Below, piece after piece: positions 9,826 through 19,385 of a DNA stretch of 64,000 nucleotides (positions are counted from its first letter, which is position 1; each line of letters begins with the position of its first letter). Source of the stretch: Sphingobium sp. CR2-8 (lineage in GTDB: Bacteria; Pseudomonadota; Alphaproteobacteria; Sphingomonadales; Sphingomonadaceae); the NCBI RefSeq assembly GCF_035818615.1, contig NZ_JAYKZY010000002.1, forward strand, positions 1,676,501 through 1,740,500, read 5' to 3'. Under the pieces are notes generated by a model that saw nothing but the letters and a program-made list of their open reading frames with translations, ran no database searches and had not been told where the DNA came from. The translations under genes and the position numbers were made by a program.

Positions 9826-9879
9826 GAATTCGTGTGGGGGGGGCTGGGCCGAATCGTGCAGACTCCCTAGATTGCCTGC

Positions 9880-12800
9880 ATGCCTCATGCTCCCTTCGTA
9901 CCCCTGCGCGTCTTTTCCTCCTTCACCATGCTCGAGGGGGCGATCGACCCCAAGAAGATCGCCAAACAGGCCAAGGCGCTGGGCTTCCCCGCCGCCGCGA
10001 TTACGGACCGCAACGGGCTGTACGGGTCGATGGCCTTTTCCGACGGGTGCAAGGATGAGGGGGTGCAGCCGATCATCGGCGCGATGCTGGGCGTGCTGCG
10101 CCCGGGACGACCAGCCAATGCGCCGCCGGTGCATGACTGGATCGCGCTCTACGCGCAGGATGCAACCGGCTACGACAATATCTGCGCGCTGGTGTCGATG
10201 GCGCATCTCGACCGGCCGGTCGAGGAAGTGCCGCACGTAACGGTCGAGGCGCTGGAGGGGCGCACGGACGGCGTCATCGCGCTCACAGCGGGGGCCGAAG
10301 GCGCGCTGGCGCGACTGTTCGCAGAGGATCAGCCAAACGCGGCGCTGGCCTATGCCCAAAGGTTGGAGGCGCTGTTTTCCGGGCGGCTTTATATCGAAAT
10401 TTGTCGGCGGCTCGATCCGATCGAGGGCAAGGCGGAGCCGTTTTTGCTGGACCTGGCGTATACGCGCGACCTGCCGTTGGTGGCGACCAATCCCACCTGC
10501 TTTGCCGAACCGCATTTCCATGAAGCGCATGACGTGATGCTGTGTATCGCCGACAGCGCCTATGTCGAAACGCCCGATCGCCGCACAAGCTCGCCCGATG
10601 CCTGGATGAAGCCGGTCGGCGAAATGAAGCGATTGTTCGAGGATCTGCCCGAAGCGCTCGCCAACACGCTGGTCGTCGCCCAGCGCTGCGCCGTGGCCGC
10701 ACCTAAGCGCAAGCCGATCCTGCCCAGCCTGGCCGGCGATATCGAGGGCGAGGCGCGCATGCTGCGCGATCAGGCGACGGCCGGGCTGGAGGCGCGGCTG
10801 GAGAAAGCCGGGATACTCGGAACGGAAGCCCGTCAGCCCTATTTCGACCGGTTGAAGTTCGAGACGGACATCATCATCCAGATGGGCTTTCCCGGCTATT
10901 TCCTGATCGTCGCCGACTTCATCAAATGGGCGAAGGATCATGACATTCCGGTGGGGCCGGGCCGTGGTTCGGGCGCGGGGTCACTCGTTGCGTGGGCGCT
11001 GACCATTACCGATCTGGACCCGTTGCAACTGGGCCTGCTGTTCGAGCGCTTCCTGAACCCGGAACGCGTGTCGATGCCAGACTTCGACATCGATTTCTGC
11101 GAAACGCGGCGCGGCGAGGTGATCCGTTACGTCCAGCAGAAATATGGCGCGGATCATGTGGCGCAGATCATCACCTTCGGTAAGCTCAAGGCGCGCGCGG
11201 TGTTGAAGGACACCGGCCGCGTGCTCCAGATGAGCTATGGGCAGGTCGACCGGCTCGCCAAGCTGGTGCCCAACCATCCGACCGATCCCTGGACGCTGGA
11301 ACGCTCGCTGAACGGCGTCGCCGAATTTCGCGCCGAATATGACAATGACAATCAGGTCCGCCGCCTGATCGACTATGCGATGAAACTGGAGGGTTTTCCG
11401 CGCCACAGTTCCACCCATGCGGCGGGCGTGGTGATCGGCGACCGGCCATTGCAGCAACTGGTGCCGCTCTATCGCGATCCGCGATCGGACATGCCGGTGA
11501 CGCAGTTCGACATGAAATATGTCGAGGGCGCGGGGCTGGTGAAGTTCGACTTCCTTGGCCTCAAGACGCTGTCGGTGTTGCAGAAGGCGGTGCAGTTGAT
11601 CGCGGCGCGCGGGGTGACGGTCGATCTCGACACGCTCGCCTGGGACGATCAGGCGGTTTACGACCTGCTCCAGCGCGGCGACACGGTCGGCGTGTTCCAG
11701 CTGGAATCGGAAGGCATGCGCAAAACGCTGGCCGCGGTGCGCCCGACCAATTTCGGCGATATCATCGCACTGGTGTCGCTCTACCGCCCCGGCCCGATGG
11801 ACAATATCCCGATGTTCGGGCGGCGCAAGAACGGGCAAGAGGATATTGAATATCCCCATATCCTGCTGAAACCGATCCTGGAAGAGACATACGGCATCTT
11901 CGTCTATCAGGAACAGGTGATGCAGGCCGCGCAGATCCTGGCGGGCTACAGCCTGGGCGACGCGGACCTTCTGCGCCGCGCCATGGGCAAGAAGGTGAAG
12001 GCGGAGATGGACGCGCAACGATCGCGCTTCGTCGAAGGGTGCGCCGCCAGCGACATCAAACCGGCCAAGGCGAACGAACTGTTCGATTTGATCGACAAGT
12101 TCGCGGGCTATGGCTTCAACAAGAGTCACGCGGCGGCCTATGCGTTGCTCGCTTATCAGACGGCGTGGTTGAAGGCGCATTATCCGGCCGAATTCTACGC
12201 CGGGTCGATGGCGTTCGATATCCATCTGACCGAAAAGCTGACGGTGTTCGTGGATGACATGCGGCGCATGGGGCTGACCTGCCTGGCGCCCGACCTCAAT
12301 CGCAGCGAGGCGGACTTCACGGTCGAGCCGGTGCCGTGTGAGGGCGAGGATAAGCGGCTGGGCTTTGCCGTGCGCTATGCGCTGGGGGGGCTGAAGGGCG
12401 TGGGCGAGAAGGCGATGGAGCAGCTTGTCGCCGAGCGGGAGGCGACCGGGCCGTTCAAGAGCCTGGACGACTTTGCCGACCGGATCGAGCCGCGCCTGCT
12501 CAACCGACGGCAGTTGGAAAGTCTGGCTGCGGCGGGTGCGTTCGACGGCATCCATGCCGATCGCGCGGGCGTGCATGCGGCGGCGGAAACCATATTGTCG
12601 GTCGCGTCCAGCAATGCGCAGGCGCGCGAGAGCGGGCAGGGCGGGCTGTTCGGCGATGTCGAAACGCCCCATGCGGACGTGCGCATCCCGCCGCATCAGG
12701 CCTGGAGCGTGGCCGATCGCATGGCGCAGGAGAAGGAGGCGTTCGGCTTCTACTTCTCCGCGCATCCGGTCGATCGCTACAAGCATTTGGCCGATGCGCG

Positions 12801-13428
12801 CGGGGCACGCAGCTATGGCGTCATCTGCCAGGCGCCGATGGGTACGCCCAATGCCGAAGGTCGGGTCATGACCATCATGGCCGCCATGGTGGAAGATGTC
12901 CGCTGGCGCGAAACGAAGCGCGGCGCGCGCTATGCCAACGCGACCTTCTCCGACCAGAGCGGCCAGTTTCAGGCAAGCTGTTTCGACGAAGCCGCATGCA
13001 AGGCGATCGAGGAACTGGCGGCCGATGGCGACTGCGCGCTGCTGATCGTGGAACTGGATCGGTTGCCGGGTGAGGAGACGCCCCGGGTGACGGTACGCGG
13101 GGTCGATGCGTTCAGAAACATCGCCAGCGCGTCGCGGCTGGAACTGGTCCTCGACGTGCTGACACCCGATGCCATCAAACCACTGGAGGCGTCGCTGGCG
13201 AAGGCACGGGGCGGACGCAGCGAAATCTATATTCGCGCGCCGATCAGCGGCAGCGAAGCGGCGCGCATCTTCATCGGCGACGGGTTCAGCATCGACGCGG
13301 ATCAGAAGGAGGCGCTGGCGACCCTCAAGGGCGTATCGATATTCAGCGAACGATCGATGGAAGCGCGGGAGGACGGGTTTCGCGCGCGCAATCCCAAGCC
13401 GGCGTGGAAACCACGACTGGTGGGATGA
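9880..13428 (+). CDS. dnaE: DNA polymerase III alpha subunit DnaE
   Basis: The replicative polymerase of the chromosome. The 1182-residue protein has an N-terminal PHP domain, the family-3 palm with the catalytic PDFDIDF near residues 401-407 and KFDFLGLK near 556, fingers, a helix-hairpin-helix region (about 810-860) and a C-terminal OB fold. The first PHP motif reads LRVFSSFTMLEGA, lacking the usual histidine, so the PHP domain is unlikely to be a metal-dependent exonuclease and proofreading would be done by DnaQ. No error-prone-type imuA/imuB partners are near, and the length suits DnaE1. Confidence 0.96.
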   Translation: MPHAPFVPLRVFSSFTMLEGAIDPKKIAKQAKALGFPAAAITDRNGLYGSMAFSDGCKDEGVQPIIGAMLGVLRPGRPANAPPVHDWIALYAQDATGYDNICALVSMAHLDRPVEEVPHVTVEALEGRTDGVIALTAGAEGALARLFAEDQPNAALAYAQRLEALFSGRLYIEICRRLDPIEGKAEPFLLDLAYTRDLPLVATNPTCFAEPHFHEAHDVMLCIADSAYVETPDRRTSSPDAWMKPVGEMKRLFEDLPEALANTLVVAQRCAVAAPKRKPILPSLAGDIEGEARMLRDQATAGLEARLEKAGILGTEARQPYFDRLKFETDIIIQMGFPGYFLIVADFIKWAKDHDIPVGPGRGSGAGSLVAWALTITDLDPLQLGLLFERFLNPERVSMPDFDIDFCETRRGEVIRYVQQKYGADHVAQIITFGKLKARAVLKDTGRVLQMSYGQVDRLAKLVPNHPTDPWTLERSLNGVAEFRAEYDNDNQVRRLIDYAMKLEGFPRHSSTHAAGVVIGDRPLQQLVPLYRDPRSDMPVTQFDMKYVEGAGLVKFDFLGLKTLSVLQKAVQLIAARGVTVDLDTLAWDDQAVYDLLQRGDTVGVFQLESEGMRKTLAAVRPTNFGDIIALVSLYRPGPMDNIPMFGRRKNGQEDIEYPHILLKPILEETYGIFVYQEQVMQAAQILAGYSLGDADLLRRAMGKKVKAEMDAQRSRFVEGCAASDIKPAKANELFDLIDKFAGYGFNKSHAAAYALLAYQTAWLKAHYPAEFYAGSMAFDIHLTEKLTVFVDDMRRMGLTCLAPDLNRSEADFTVEPVPCEGEDKRLGFAVRYALGGLKGVGEKAMEQLVAEREATGPFKSLDDFADRIEPRLLNRRQLESLAAAGAFDGIHADRAGVHAAAETILSVASSNAQARESGQGGLFGDVETPHADVRIPPHQAWSVADRMAQEKEAFGFYFSAHPVDRYKHLADARGARSYGVICQAPMGTPNAEGRVMTIMAAMVEDVRWRETKRGARYANATFSDQSGQFQASCFDEAACKAIEELAADGDCALLIVELDRLPGEETPRVTVRGVDAFRNIASASRLELVLDVLTPDAIKPLEASLAKARGGRSEIYIRAPISGSEAARIFIGDGFSIDADQKEALATLKGVSIFSERSMEAREDGFRARNPKPAWKPRLVG

Positions 13429-13457
13429 CGCTATAGTCTCGCATCCCCGGTCTGCTC

Positions 13458-14540
13458 TTAAAACAACCGCATCTGCGCGCCTTCGGGTGGGCGGAAGAGG
13501 TCGGTGCGCAGGATAAGCCTGTCCGCCCCCAGACCCGCCCGTTTGCGCGCCTTGGCGAAGCGGGTGCGGATGAGGTCGGCCCATACGCCCTGTCCCCGCA
13601 TGCGCGTCCCGAAATTGGGATCATTGTCCTTGCCCCCGCGCAGGTCGTTGATGATCGCCATCACCTTGCTTGCACGGTCGGGATAATAGGTGTCGAGCCA
13701 GGCGCGAAAGAGCGGCGCGACTTCATGGGGCAGGCGCACGGGGATGAAGCCGACGTCGCGCGCGCCCGCCGCCGCGACACGCGCGACGATCGCTTCGATC
13801 TCATGATCGGTGATGCCGGGAATGATGGGCGATATATTGGCCGTGACCGGTATGCCCGCCTCCGACAATCGGCGGATCGCCTCTACCCGCCGCAGCGGAT
13901 GCGGCGCGCGCGGTTCGAGCGTTCGGGCGACCGCCGGGTCCAGGCTGGTGACGGACAGCATCACCGCCACGAGGCCGTCGCGCGCAAGGTCGGACAGCAG
14001 ATCGATGTCGCGCAATATCCGATCGGACTTGGTGGTGATGAAGGTCGGGTGACGGGTTTCGACCAGCAGTTCCAGCACGTCGCGGGTGATGCGCCAGTCC
14101 TTCTCGATCGGCTGATAGGGATCGGTATTGGTGCCCATGGCGATCGGCGCGACGACGTATCCGCGCCTGGACAATTCGGCGCGCAGCAGTTTGGCGGCGT
14201 CCGGCTTGGCAAAGAGTTTGGTTTCGAAATCCAGCCCCGGCGACAAGTCATGATAGGCATGGCTGGGCCGGGCGAAACAGTAGATGCAACCATGTTCGCA
14301 ACCCCGATAGGCATTGATGGACCGATCGAAGCCGACATCGGGGCTGTTATTGCGGGTCAGGATCGTGCGGGGATATTCGACCGTGACCTGGGTCCGGGTG
14401 CGGGCGACTGCGCCGTCTATGTCCGTGATAGCGTCGAGCCAATCGCCGTCGGCTTCACGCTGGGGCAGGTTGAAACGGCGACTGTCGCCATTCAGCGTTG
14501 CGCCTCTGCCCTTTTCGATCGCCATGGCGTATGAGAACAT
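13458..14540 (-). CDS. Radical SAM protein, PA0069 family
   Basis: A 360-residue radical S-adenosylmethionine enzyme of unknown substrate. The Fe-S motif CEHGCIYC places cysteines at 81, 85 and 88; GTNTDPYQP and TTKSDRI downstream are typical of this family, which is related to spore photoproduct lyase-like proteins. It is the last gene of a minus-strand operon, 29 bases after moaB, and converges on dnaE. A second in-frame ATG at 14525 is also a possible start. Confidence 0.85.
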   Translation of the reverse strand: MFSYAMAIEKGRGATLNGDSRRFNLPQREADGDWLDAITDIDGAVARTRTQVTVEYPRTILTRNNSPDVGFDRSINAYRGCEHGCIYCFARPSHAYHDLSPGLDFETKLFAKPDAAKLLRAELSRRGYVVAPIAMGTNTDPYQPIEKDWRITRDVLELLVETRHPTFITTKSDRILRDIDLLSDLARDGLVAVMLSVTSLDPAVARTLEPRAPHPLRRVEAIRRLSEAGIPVTANISPIIPGITDHEIEAIVARVAAAGARDVGFIPVRLPHEVAPLFRAWLDTYYPDRASKVMAIINDLRGGKDNDPNFGTRMRGQGVWADLIRTRFAKARKRAGLGADRLILRTDLFRPPEGAQMRLF

Positions 14541-14569
14541 AATGCGAACATCATGTCAATGCGGTCAGG

Positions 14570-15097
14570 CTAGCGTTCTGTCAGGCGTGGCATCAGTTCG
14601 ACGAAATTACAGGGGCGGAAACGGCTGTCGAGCTGCGTGACGAGGATGCCGTCCCATGCGTCCTTCACCGCGCCAGTGGAGCCGGGCAGCGCAAAAATAT
14701 AGGTGCCGCGCGCGACGCAGGCGGTGGCGCGGGACTGGATGGTCGAGGTGCCGATGCTCTGGTAGCTGAGCCAACGGAACAGTTCGCCGAACCCCGGGAT
14801 CTCTTTGTCCTGCACCTGCGCGATCGCTTCGGGCGTGACGTCCCGCCCGGTGACGCCGGTGCCGCCGGTCGTCAGGATCACGTCGATCTGCGGATCTTCG
14901 ATCCAGGCATGGAGGCGCGCGACGATGGCGGATGTGTCGTCGCGTTCGATGTTGCGGGCCGCCAGGATATGGCCGACGCCTTCCAGTCGCTCGACAAGCG
15001 TATTGCCGGAACGATCGTCCGCCGGGCTGCGCGTGTCCGATACGGTCAGCACGGCGATCCGAACCGGGATGAAGGCCCGGCTGTCGTCGATCGGCAT
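14570..15097 (-). CDS. moaB: Molybdenum cofactor biosynthesis protein MoaB
   Basis: MoaB/MogA-type proteins bind molybdopterin and adenylate it before molybdate insertion. The 175-residue product contains [19 protein letters not shown], the molybdopterin-binding signature, and [19 protein letters not shown] near the C-terminus. The start overlaps the stop of the upstream transglycosylase by one base (TGATG), arguing for coupling. A longer in-frame extension to 15352 exists but lies inside the neighbour and has no MoaB character. Confidence 0.92.
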   Translation of the reverse strand: MPIDDSRAFIPVRIAVLTVSDTRSPADDRSGNTLVERLEGVGHILAARNIERDDTSAIVARLHAWIEDPQIDVILTTGGTGVTGRDVTPEAIAQVQDKEIPGFGELFRWLSYQSIGTSTIQSRATACVARGTYIFALPGSTGAVKDAWDGILVTQLDSRFRPCNFVELMPRLTER

Positions 15098-16875
15098 CAG
15101 TCCGCGCCGCCGCCCATGCTGGCGCGACCGTCCGCCTTGCTGATGCGCACCAGCTTGACACCCTTGGCATTGGGAAAGGTCGGCCACAGCCCCTGCGCCA
15201 TGCCGGTCAGGCAATCGGCGCTGCCCTTCGCCTGGATCTGGTACATCCAGTAATTGCGCATGACGATGTTCACATAGGCGCGGGTTTCGTAATAGGGCAG
15301 CGATTCCATGAACAGCAGCGGATCGCCCTTGTCGTGGACCTGGGTGTTCCAACGATCCACCGGCTGCGGCCCGGCATTATAGGCGGCCATCACCTTGGGC
15401 AGCAGGCCGCCGGTCGCGCTCATGTCGCGCAGGGCTTCCAGATAGCGCTGCCCATATTCCATGTTGGTCGACGGTACGAAGAGTTGCGCCGCGTTGGACA
15501 GGCCGACATCGCCCGCCGTACCGGGACGGACCTGCATCAGGCCGCGCGCGCCCGCGCTGCTGACCACGTCGGATCGGAAGCCCGATTCCTGCAACGTATG
15601 GGCGTAGATCAGCGAGGGATCGACCCGCCAGCCGCCGTCGGGGCGCCAGTCGGGGGCCGGAAAGCGGGCGAAGCTGTCGGGCTGCTTGCCGGCGGGACCG
15701 TTATGGGCCAGCCATAACTGGGTCGCGGGCAGGTTGAGCGCTCCCGCTAGGCGTAGCAGCGCGTCATATTGGTCGCTGCCGCCGATCTTCGCCTGGTAAC
15801 GGATGAGTTCGTCGGCGCGCGCGCTTTCGCCGATCGCGGACAGGGCGATGGCGGCGCGGGCATTGGGGCTGCCCGCCAGCTTCTGCCATTCGAGCGCGCC
15901 GAAGCGGTTGCCGACGGGCGCGCCACCCAACGGCAGGCCCAGCGATTCGCGGGCGAGCAGGCCGTAGAATGTCTCATCCGAACGGGCCGCCTGCTTCAGA
16001 TAATTGGCGACCTTTTCCGCTTCGCCGCAGACCATATAGGCGCGCGACGCCCAATAGGCACCGGCAGCGCGCATATCGGCGTCCGACGCGAAGGCAGCGA
16101 CATTGGCGAAAGCGGGCGCGGCGGTGCGGCAATCATTTTGACGCCAGGATGCCAGGCCGGTCGTCCAGTGCGCCTGCACCGTCCAGTCGCCACCGGTCCG
16201 GGTTTCGAGCGCGCGCGCGGCCATGCGGCGGGCATTGGTGTCGTCATTTTCGATATAATAGGCCCAGGCAACGCGCTGGCGCACTTCGGTCAGGCCTTCG
16301 GGGGTCAAGCCAGGCTCGCCGGTGGCGAGCAAGGCTTCCGCGCCGATCGGATCGTCATTCTTGACATAGGTCTGGATCTGCCCGGCCAGCGCCTGCGCCA
16401 GAACGTCCGTCTTGGTGGCGGCGACATATTGGCGGCGGGGGGCCGCGCCCAGCCACACCATCTTCTGGATCTGCGGCAGCGTGGGCAGGATGGTTGCGCC
16501 ACGGCGCTGGGCCAGGCGGGAAAGCTGGTCCGCCTTGGGCAGCCAGGCGGCCTTGTTGATGAGGTCGAGTAGGTCGAACAGTTCGACGCGGGGCGACCCC
16601 TTGGCCAGGTAAAGTTCGGACAAGGCCAGCGGGCGGACGGCGTCCTGCGGATCGAGCGCGGCGACCATCGCCTTCGCATCGTTCCATTGCTGCGCCTGGA
16701 TCGCGGTGAAGATGGCGCGATATCGGGCCTTGTCGCCGTCGCTCAGTTGCAACGGGGATGTTTCGGTCGTCCATGTGGGAAGGGTCGGAGCGGTGTCGGC
16801 GCGGGCGGGCAGGGCGGCGGACATGCCCCATGCGATCAGGGCTAGGCGGGATATTTTGGTCGCGGCGCGAATCAC
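15097..16875 (-). CDS. slt: Soluble lytic murein transglycosylase (Slt70-like)
   Basis: A periplasmic enzyme that cleaves peptidoglycan glycan strands to 1,6-anhydro products. I chose the GTG at 16875, which overlaps the upstream stop as GTGA; it gives 592 residues and a signal peptide ending near PARADT. The long middle is an alpha-helical superhelix as in Slt70. The C-terminal catalytic domain contains [11 protein letters not shown] with the catalytic glutamate and [13 protein letters not shown]. An upstream ATG at 16917 would overlap the neighbour by 46 bases. Confidence 0.9.
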   Translation of the reverse strand: MIRAATKISRLALIAWGMSAALPARADTAPTLPTWTTETSPLQLSDGDKARYRAIFTAIQAQQWNDAKAMVAALDPQDAVRPLALSELYLAKGSPRVELFDLLDLINKAAWLPKADQLSRLAQRRGATILPTLPQIQKMVWLGAAPRRQYVAATKTDVLAQALAGQIQTYVKNDDPIGAEALLATGEPGLTPEGLTEVRQRVAWAYYIENDDTNARRMAARALETRTGGDWTVQAHWTTGLASWRQNDCRTAAPAFANVAAFASDADMRAAGAYWASRAYMVCGEAEKVANYLKQAARSDETFYGLLARESLGLPLGGAPVGNRFGALEWQKLAGSPNARAAIALSAIGESARADELIRYQAKIGGSDQYDALLRLAGALNLPATQLWLAHNGPAGKQPDSFARFPAPDWRPDGGWRVDPSLIYAHTLQESGFRSDVVSSAGARGLMQVRPGTAGDVGLSNAAQLFVPSTNMEYGQRYLEALRDMSATGGLLPKVMAAYNAGPQPVDRWNTQVHDKGDPLLFMESLPYYETRAYVNIVMRNYWMYQIQAKGSADCLTGMAQGLWPTFPNAKGVKLVRISKADGRASMGGGAD

Positions 16876-17600
16876 GGACGGGCTTCCTCGATCAGGCTTT
16901 GCAGGGTGCGCCAGCATTCCGCCTTGGCTGCAGGCTGGGTCAGCAGCAGCCGGGGATGAAATGTGGCGACAGCGGGCACAGTGCCGCCATCATGATTAAA
17001 TTGGCGTAAACTATTAGGAAGTGACGCTCCATCCGTCGACATCAGCGCACGGATCGTCCTGTCGCCGAGCAGCAACAGGCGATGGGGCCGGGCCAGAGAA
17101 ATATGGGTTCGCATCCGGGTGGCCGCGATTTCCAGATCCGATGCCTCGACCATGCCACCTGGCGGGCGGGCGGTGAACAGGGACGCCAGGTGGATGGCGT
17201 CGCGATCGAGACCGATGGCGCGCAACATCGCGTCGAACAGCAATCCGGCGCGATCAGCCAGCAGACGCCCTTCGCCCATATCGACCGGATCGGGGAGGTC
17301 GGTCACGACCATCAGCGCAGCCTGCGCGCCGCCGGTGGGCGCGATCCGTGGACCCGCCCAGCGCTGCTCAGGCTGTGCAGGATCATCCGCCAACCAGACA
17401 AGGAACGATTCGAGTGTTCGGGGCTTGTCGATTACAGGCGCGGCGGAGACGGCAGCGGGCGAAGGCGACGGCCGTGCGGCGACCGGGCGCAGCCAGTTCA
17501 CAGGCGTTTCGCCTATGGCGCAATCCACGCCAGCCAGTTGCCACCACGCCAGATAGGCGTCGGCGGCCACCGCATCATTCTGCAATAATCCCCGCATCAT
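16872..17600 (-). CDS. Uracil-DNA glycosylase-superfamily protein, degenerate active site
   Basis: A 242-residue protein whose C-terminal half (about 85-240) follows the family 4/5 uracil-DNA glycosylase fold: GRLLADRAGLLFDAMLRAIGL aligns with the segment after motif A, and VATFHPRLLLTQP resembles motif B. However, the region where GEGPG or GEAPG is expected reads TDLPDP, and the four cysteines that hold the Fe-S cluster are absent (a lone C at about 27). It may bind DNA without excising uracil. First gene of the operon with slt, moaB and the radical SAM gene, and divergent from ETF-QO. Confidence 0.7.
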   Translation of the reverse strand: MMRGLLQNDAVAADAYLAWWQLAGVDCAIGETPVNWLRPVAARPSPSPAAVSAAPVIDKPRTLESFLVWLADDPAQPEQRWAGPRIAPTGGAQAALMVVTDLPDPVDMGEGRLLADRAGLLFDAMLRAIGLDRDAIHLASLFTARPPGGMVEASDLEIAATRMRTHISLARPHRLLLLGDRTIRALMSTDGASLPNSLRQFNHDGGTVPAVATFHPRLLLTQPAAKAECWRTLQSLIEEARP

Positions 17601-17728
17601 GAACAGTTAGGGCCAGAGGTTGACGAGTGGGTCAAGGTGCTTCATCGCCTTGACTGGTAAACGGTTGGAGTAATGCGGCGATCGGAAGAACGGGGTGCAG
17701 CCCGCCGGTCGCCCGGATGGAGGGATGA

Positions 17729-19381
17729 ATGAGCGAACGGGAATCGATGCCGTACGACGTCGTGATCGTCGGCGGGGGACCGGCCGGCCTGTCGGCGGCG
17801 ATCAAACTCAAGCAGCAGGCAGAGGCGGCGGGCCAGGAACTGGCCGTCTGCGTTCTGGAGAAGGGCTCGGAAATCGGCGCCCATATCCTGTCCGGTGCGG
17901 TGATCGATCCCAAGGCGCTCGACGAATTGCTGCCCGAATGGCGCGACATGGGGTGTAATCTGGCCGATGTGCCCGTGACCGACAATCAGCATTGGTTCCT
18001 GACCAAGACCGGTAAGATCGCCATGCCCCATATCCTGACGCCCGGCTGGATGCACAACAAGGGCACCTATACCGGGTCGCTGGGTAATCTGTGCCGCTGG
18101 CTGGCGGAACAGGCCGAAGGGTTGGGCGTCGAAATCTTCCCCGGTTTCGCTGCCGCCGAAATCCTCTACAATGAGGATGGCAGCGTGAAGGGGGTCGCGA
18201 CCGGCGACATGGGCGTCGCGCGGGATGGCGAGCATAAAGGTGATTATCAGCCCGGCCTGGAGCTGCATGCCAAATATACTTTTTTCGCGGAAGGCGCGCG
18301 CGGCCATCTGACCAAGGTTTTGAAACGCCAGTTCGCGCTGGATGCGGACGTTGAGCCGCAAGTCTATGGCCTGGGCATGAAGGAATTGTGGGACATCGAT
18401 CCCGCCTTGCATCAGCCGGGGCTGGTGATCCACTCGCAGGGTTGGCCGCTGACCGATGCCTATGGCGGCGGGTTCCTTTACCATCAGGCCAATGGGCAGG
18501 TGGCGCTAGGATTCGTGGTGGGGCTGGGCTATCGCAACCCGCATCTCTATCCGTTCGAGGAGTTCCAGCGCTGGAAGCAGCATCCGGAGATCCGCAAGTT
18601 CTTGGAAGGCGGGCGTCGCGTGTCCTATGGCGCGCGCGCGATCAACGAGGGCGGCTGGCAGTCGATTCCCAAGCTGGTCTTCCCCGGCGGCGCGCTGATC
18701 GGATGCAGCGCAGGCTTCGTGAACGTGCCCCGGATCAAGGGTACGCACACGGCGATGAAGTCCGGCATGCTGGCGGCAGAGGCTGCCTTCGAGGCGATCC
18801 AGAATGAGCGCGCGCGCGATGTGCTGAGCGATTATGAGGATCGCCTGCGCAGCAGCTGGATCGCGACCGAGTTGCAGCTGGTCAAGAATGCCGAGCCTTT
18901 GCTGTCGAAGTTCGGCGGCACGATCGGCACGGTGCTCGCCGGGATCGACATGTGGATGCGCACGCTCAAGATCGGCCTGCCATTCACGATGAAGCACAAG
19001 CCGGACAATGAAAAGATCTGGCATAAGGACGCCTGCGCGAAGATCGCCTATCCCAAGCCCGATGGCGTCGTCAGCTTCGACCGCTTGTCGTCGGTGTTCC
19101 TGTCGAACACCAATCATGAGGAGGACCAGCCGGTTCATTTGCAACTGAAGGACCCGGCCATCCCGATCAGCTACAACCTGCCTCTTTATGACGAGCCGGC
19201 GCAACGTTATTGTCCCGCCGGCGTCTATGAAGTGGTGGGTCAGGAGGAGGGGCTGCCCCACTTCCAGATCAACGCGCAGAATTGCGTCCATTGCAAGACG
19301 TGCGACATCAAGGACCCGACCCAGAATATCAACTGGGTCGTGCCCGAGGGCGGCGGAGGGCCGAATTATCCCAATATGTAA
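17729..19381 (+). CDS. Electron transfer flavoprotein-ubiquinone oxidoreductase
   Basis: Passes electrons from reduced ETF, and so from acyl-CoA dehydrogenases, to ubiquinone. The 550-residue protein begins with an FAD Rossmann motif (DVVIVGGGPAGLSAA), has a central quinone-binding domain, and ends with a 4Fe-4S domain: YCPAGVYE, then NCVHCKTCDIKDP. A GGAGGG lies before the ATG. Stand-alone promoter region upstream, divergent from the UDG-like gene. It would support fatty-acid and branched-chain catabolism, which also feeds the propionyl-CoA pathway at 51-61 kb. Confidence 0.95.
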   Translation: MSERESMPYDVVIVGGGPAGLSAAIKLKQQAEAAGQELAVCVLEKGSEIGAHILSGAVIDPKALDELLPEWRDMGCNLADVPVTDNQHWFLTKTGKIAMPHILTPGWMHNKGTYTGSLGNLCRWLAEQAEGLGVEIFPGFAAAEILYNEDGSVKGVATGDMGVARDGEHKGDYQPGLELHAKYTFFAEGARGHLTKVLKRQFALDADVEPQVYGLGMKELWDIDPALHQPGLVIHSQGWPLTDAYGGGFLYHQANGQVALGFVVGLGYRNPHLYPFEEFQRWKQHPEIRKFLEGGRRVSYGARAINEGGWQSIPKLVFPGGALIGCSAGFVNVPRIKGTHTAMKSGMLAAEAAFEAIQNERARDVLSDYEDRLRSSWIATELQLVKNAEPLLSKFGGTIGTVLAGIDMWMRTLKIGLPFTMKHKPDNEKIWHKDACAKIAYPKPDGVVSFDRLSSVFLSNTNHEEDQPVHLQLKDPAIPISYNLPLYDEPAQRYCPAGVYEVVGQEEGLPHFQINAQNCVHCKTCDIKDPTQNINWVVPEGGGGPNYPNM

Positions 19382-19385
19382 GCGC

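Noticed and set aside
10981..13584. 867-codon open frame on the minus strand opposite dnaE
   Set aside because: It mirrors the codon structure of dnaE, has no domain I recognise, and is the kind of antisense frame expected at high GC.
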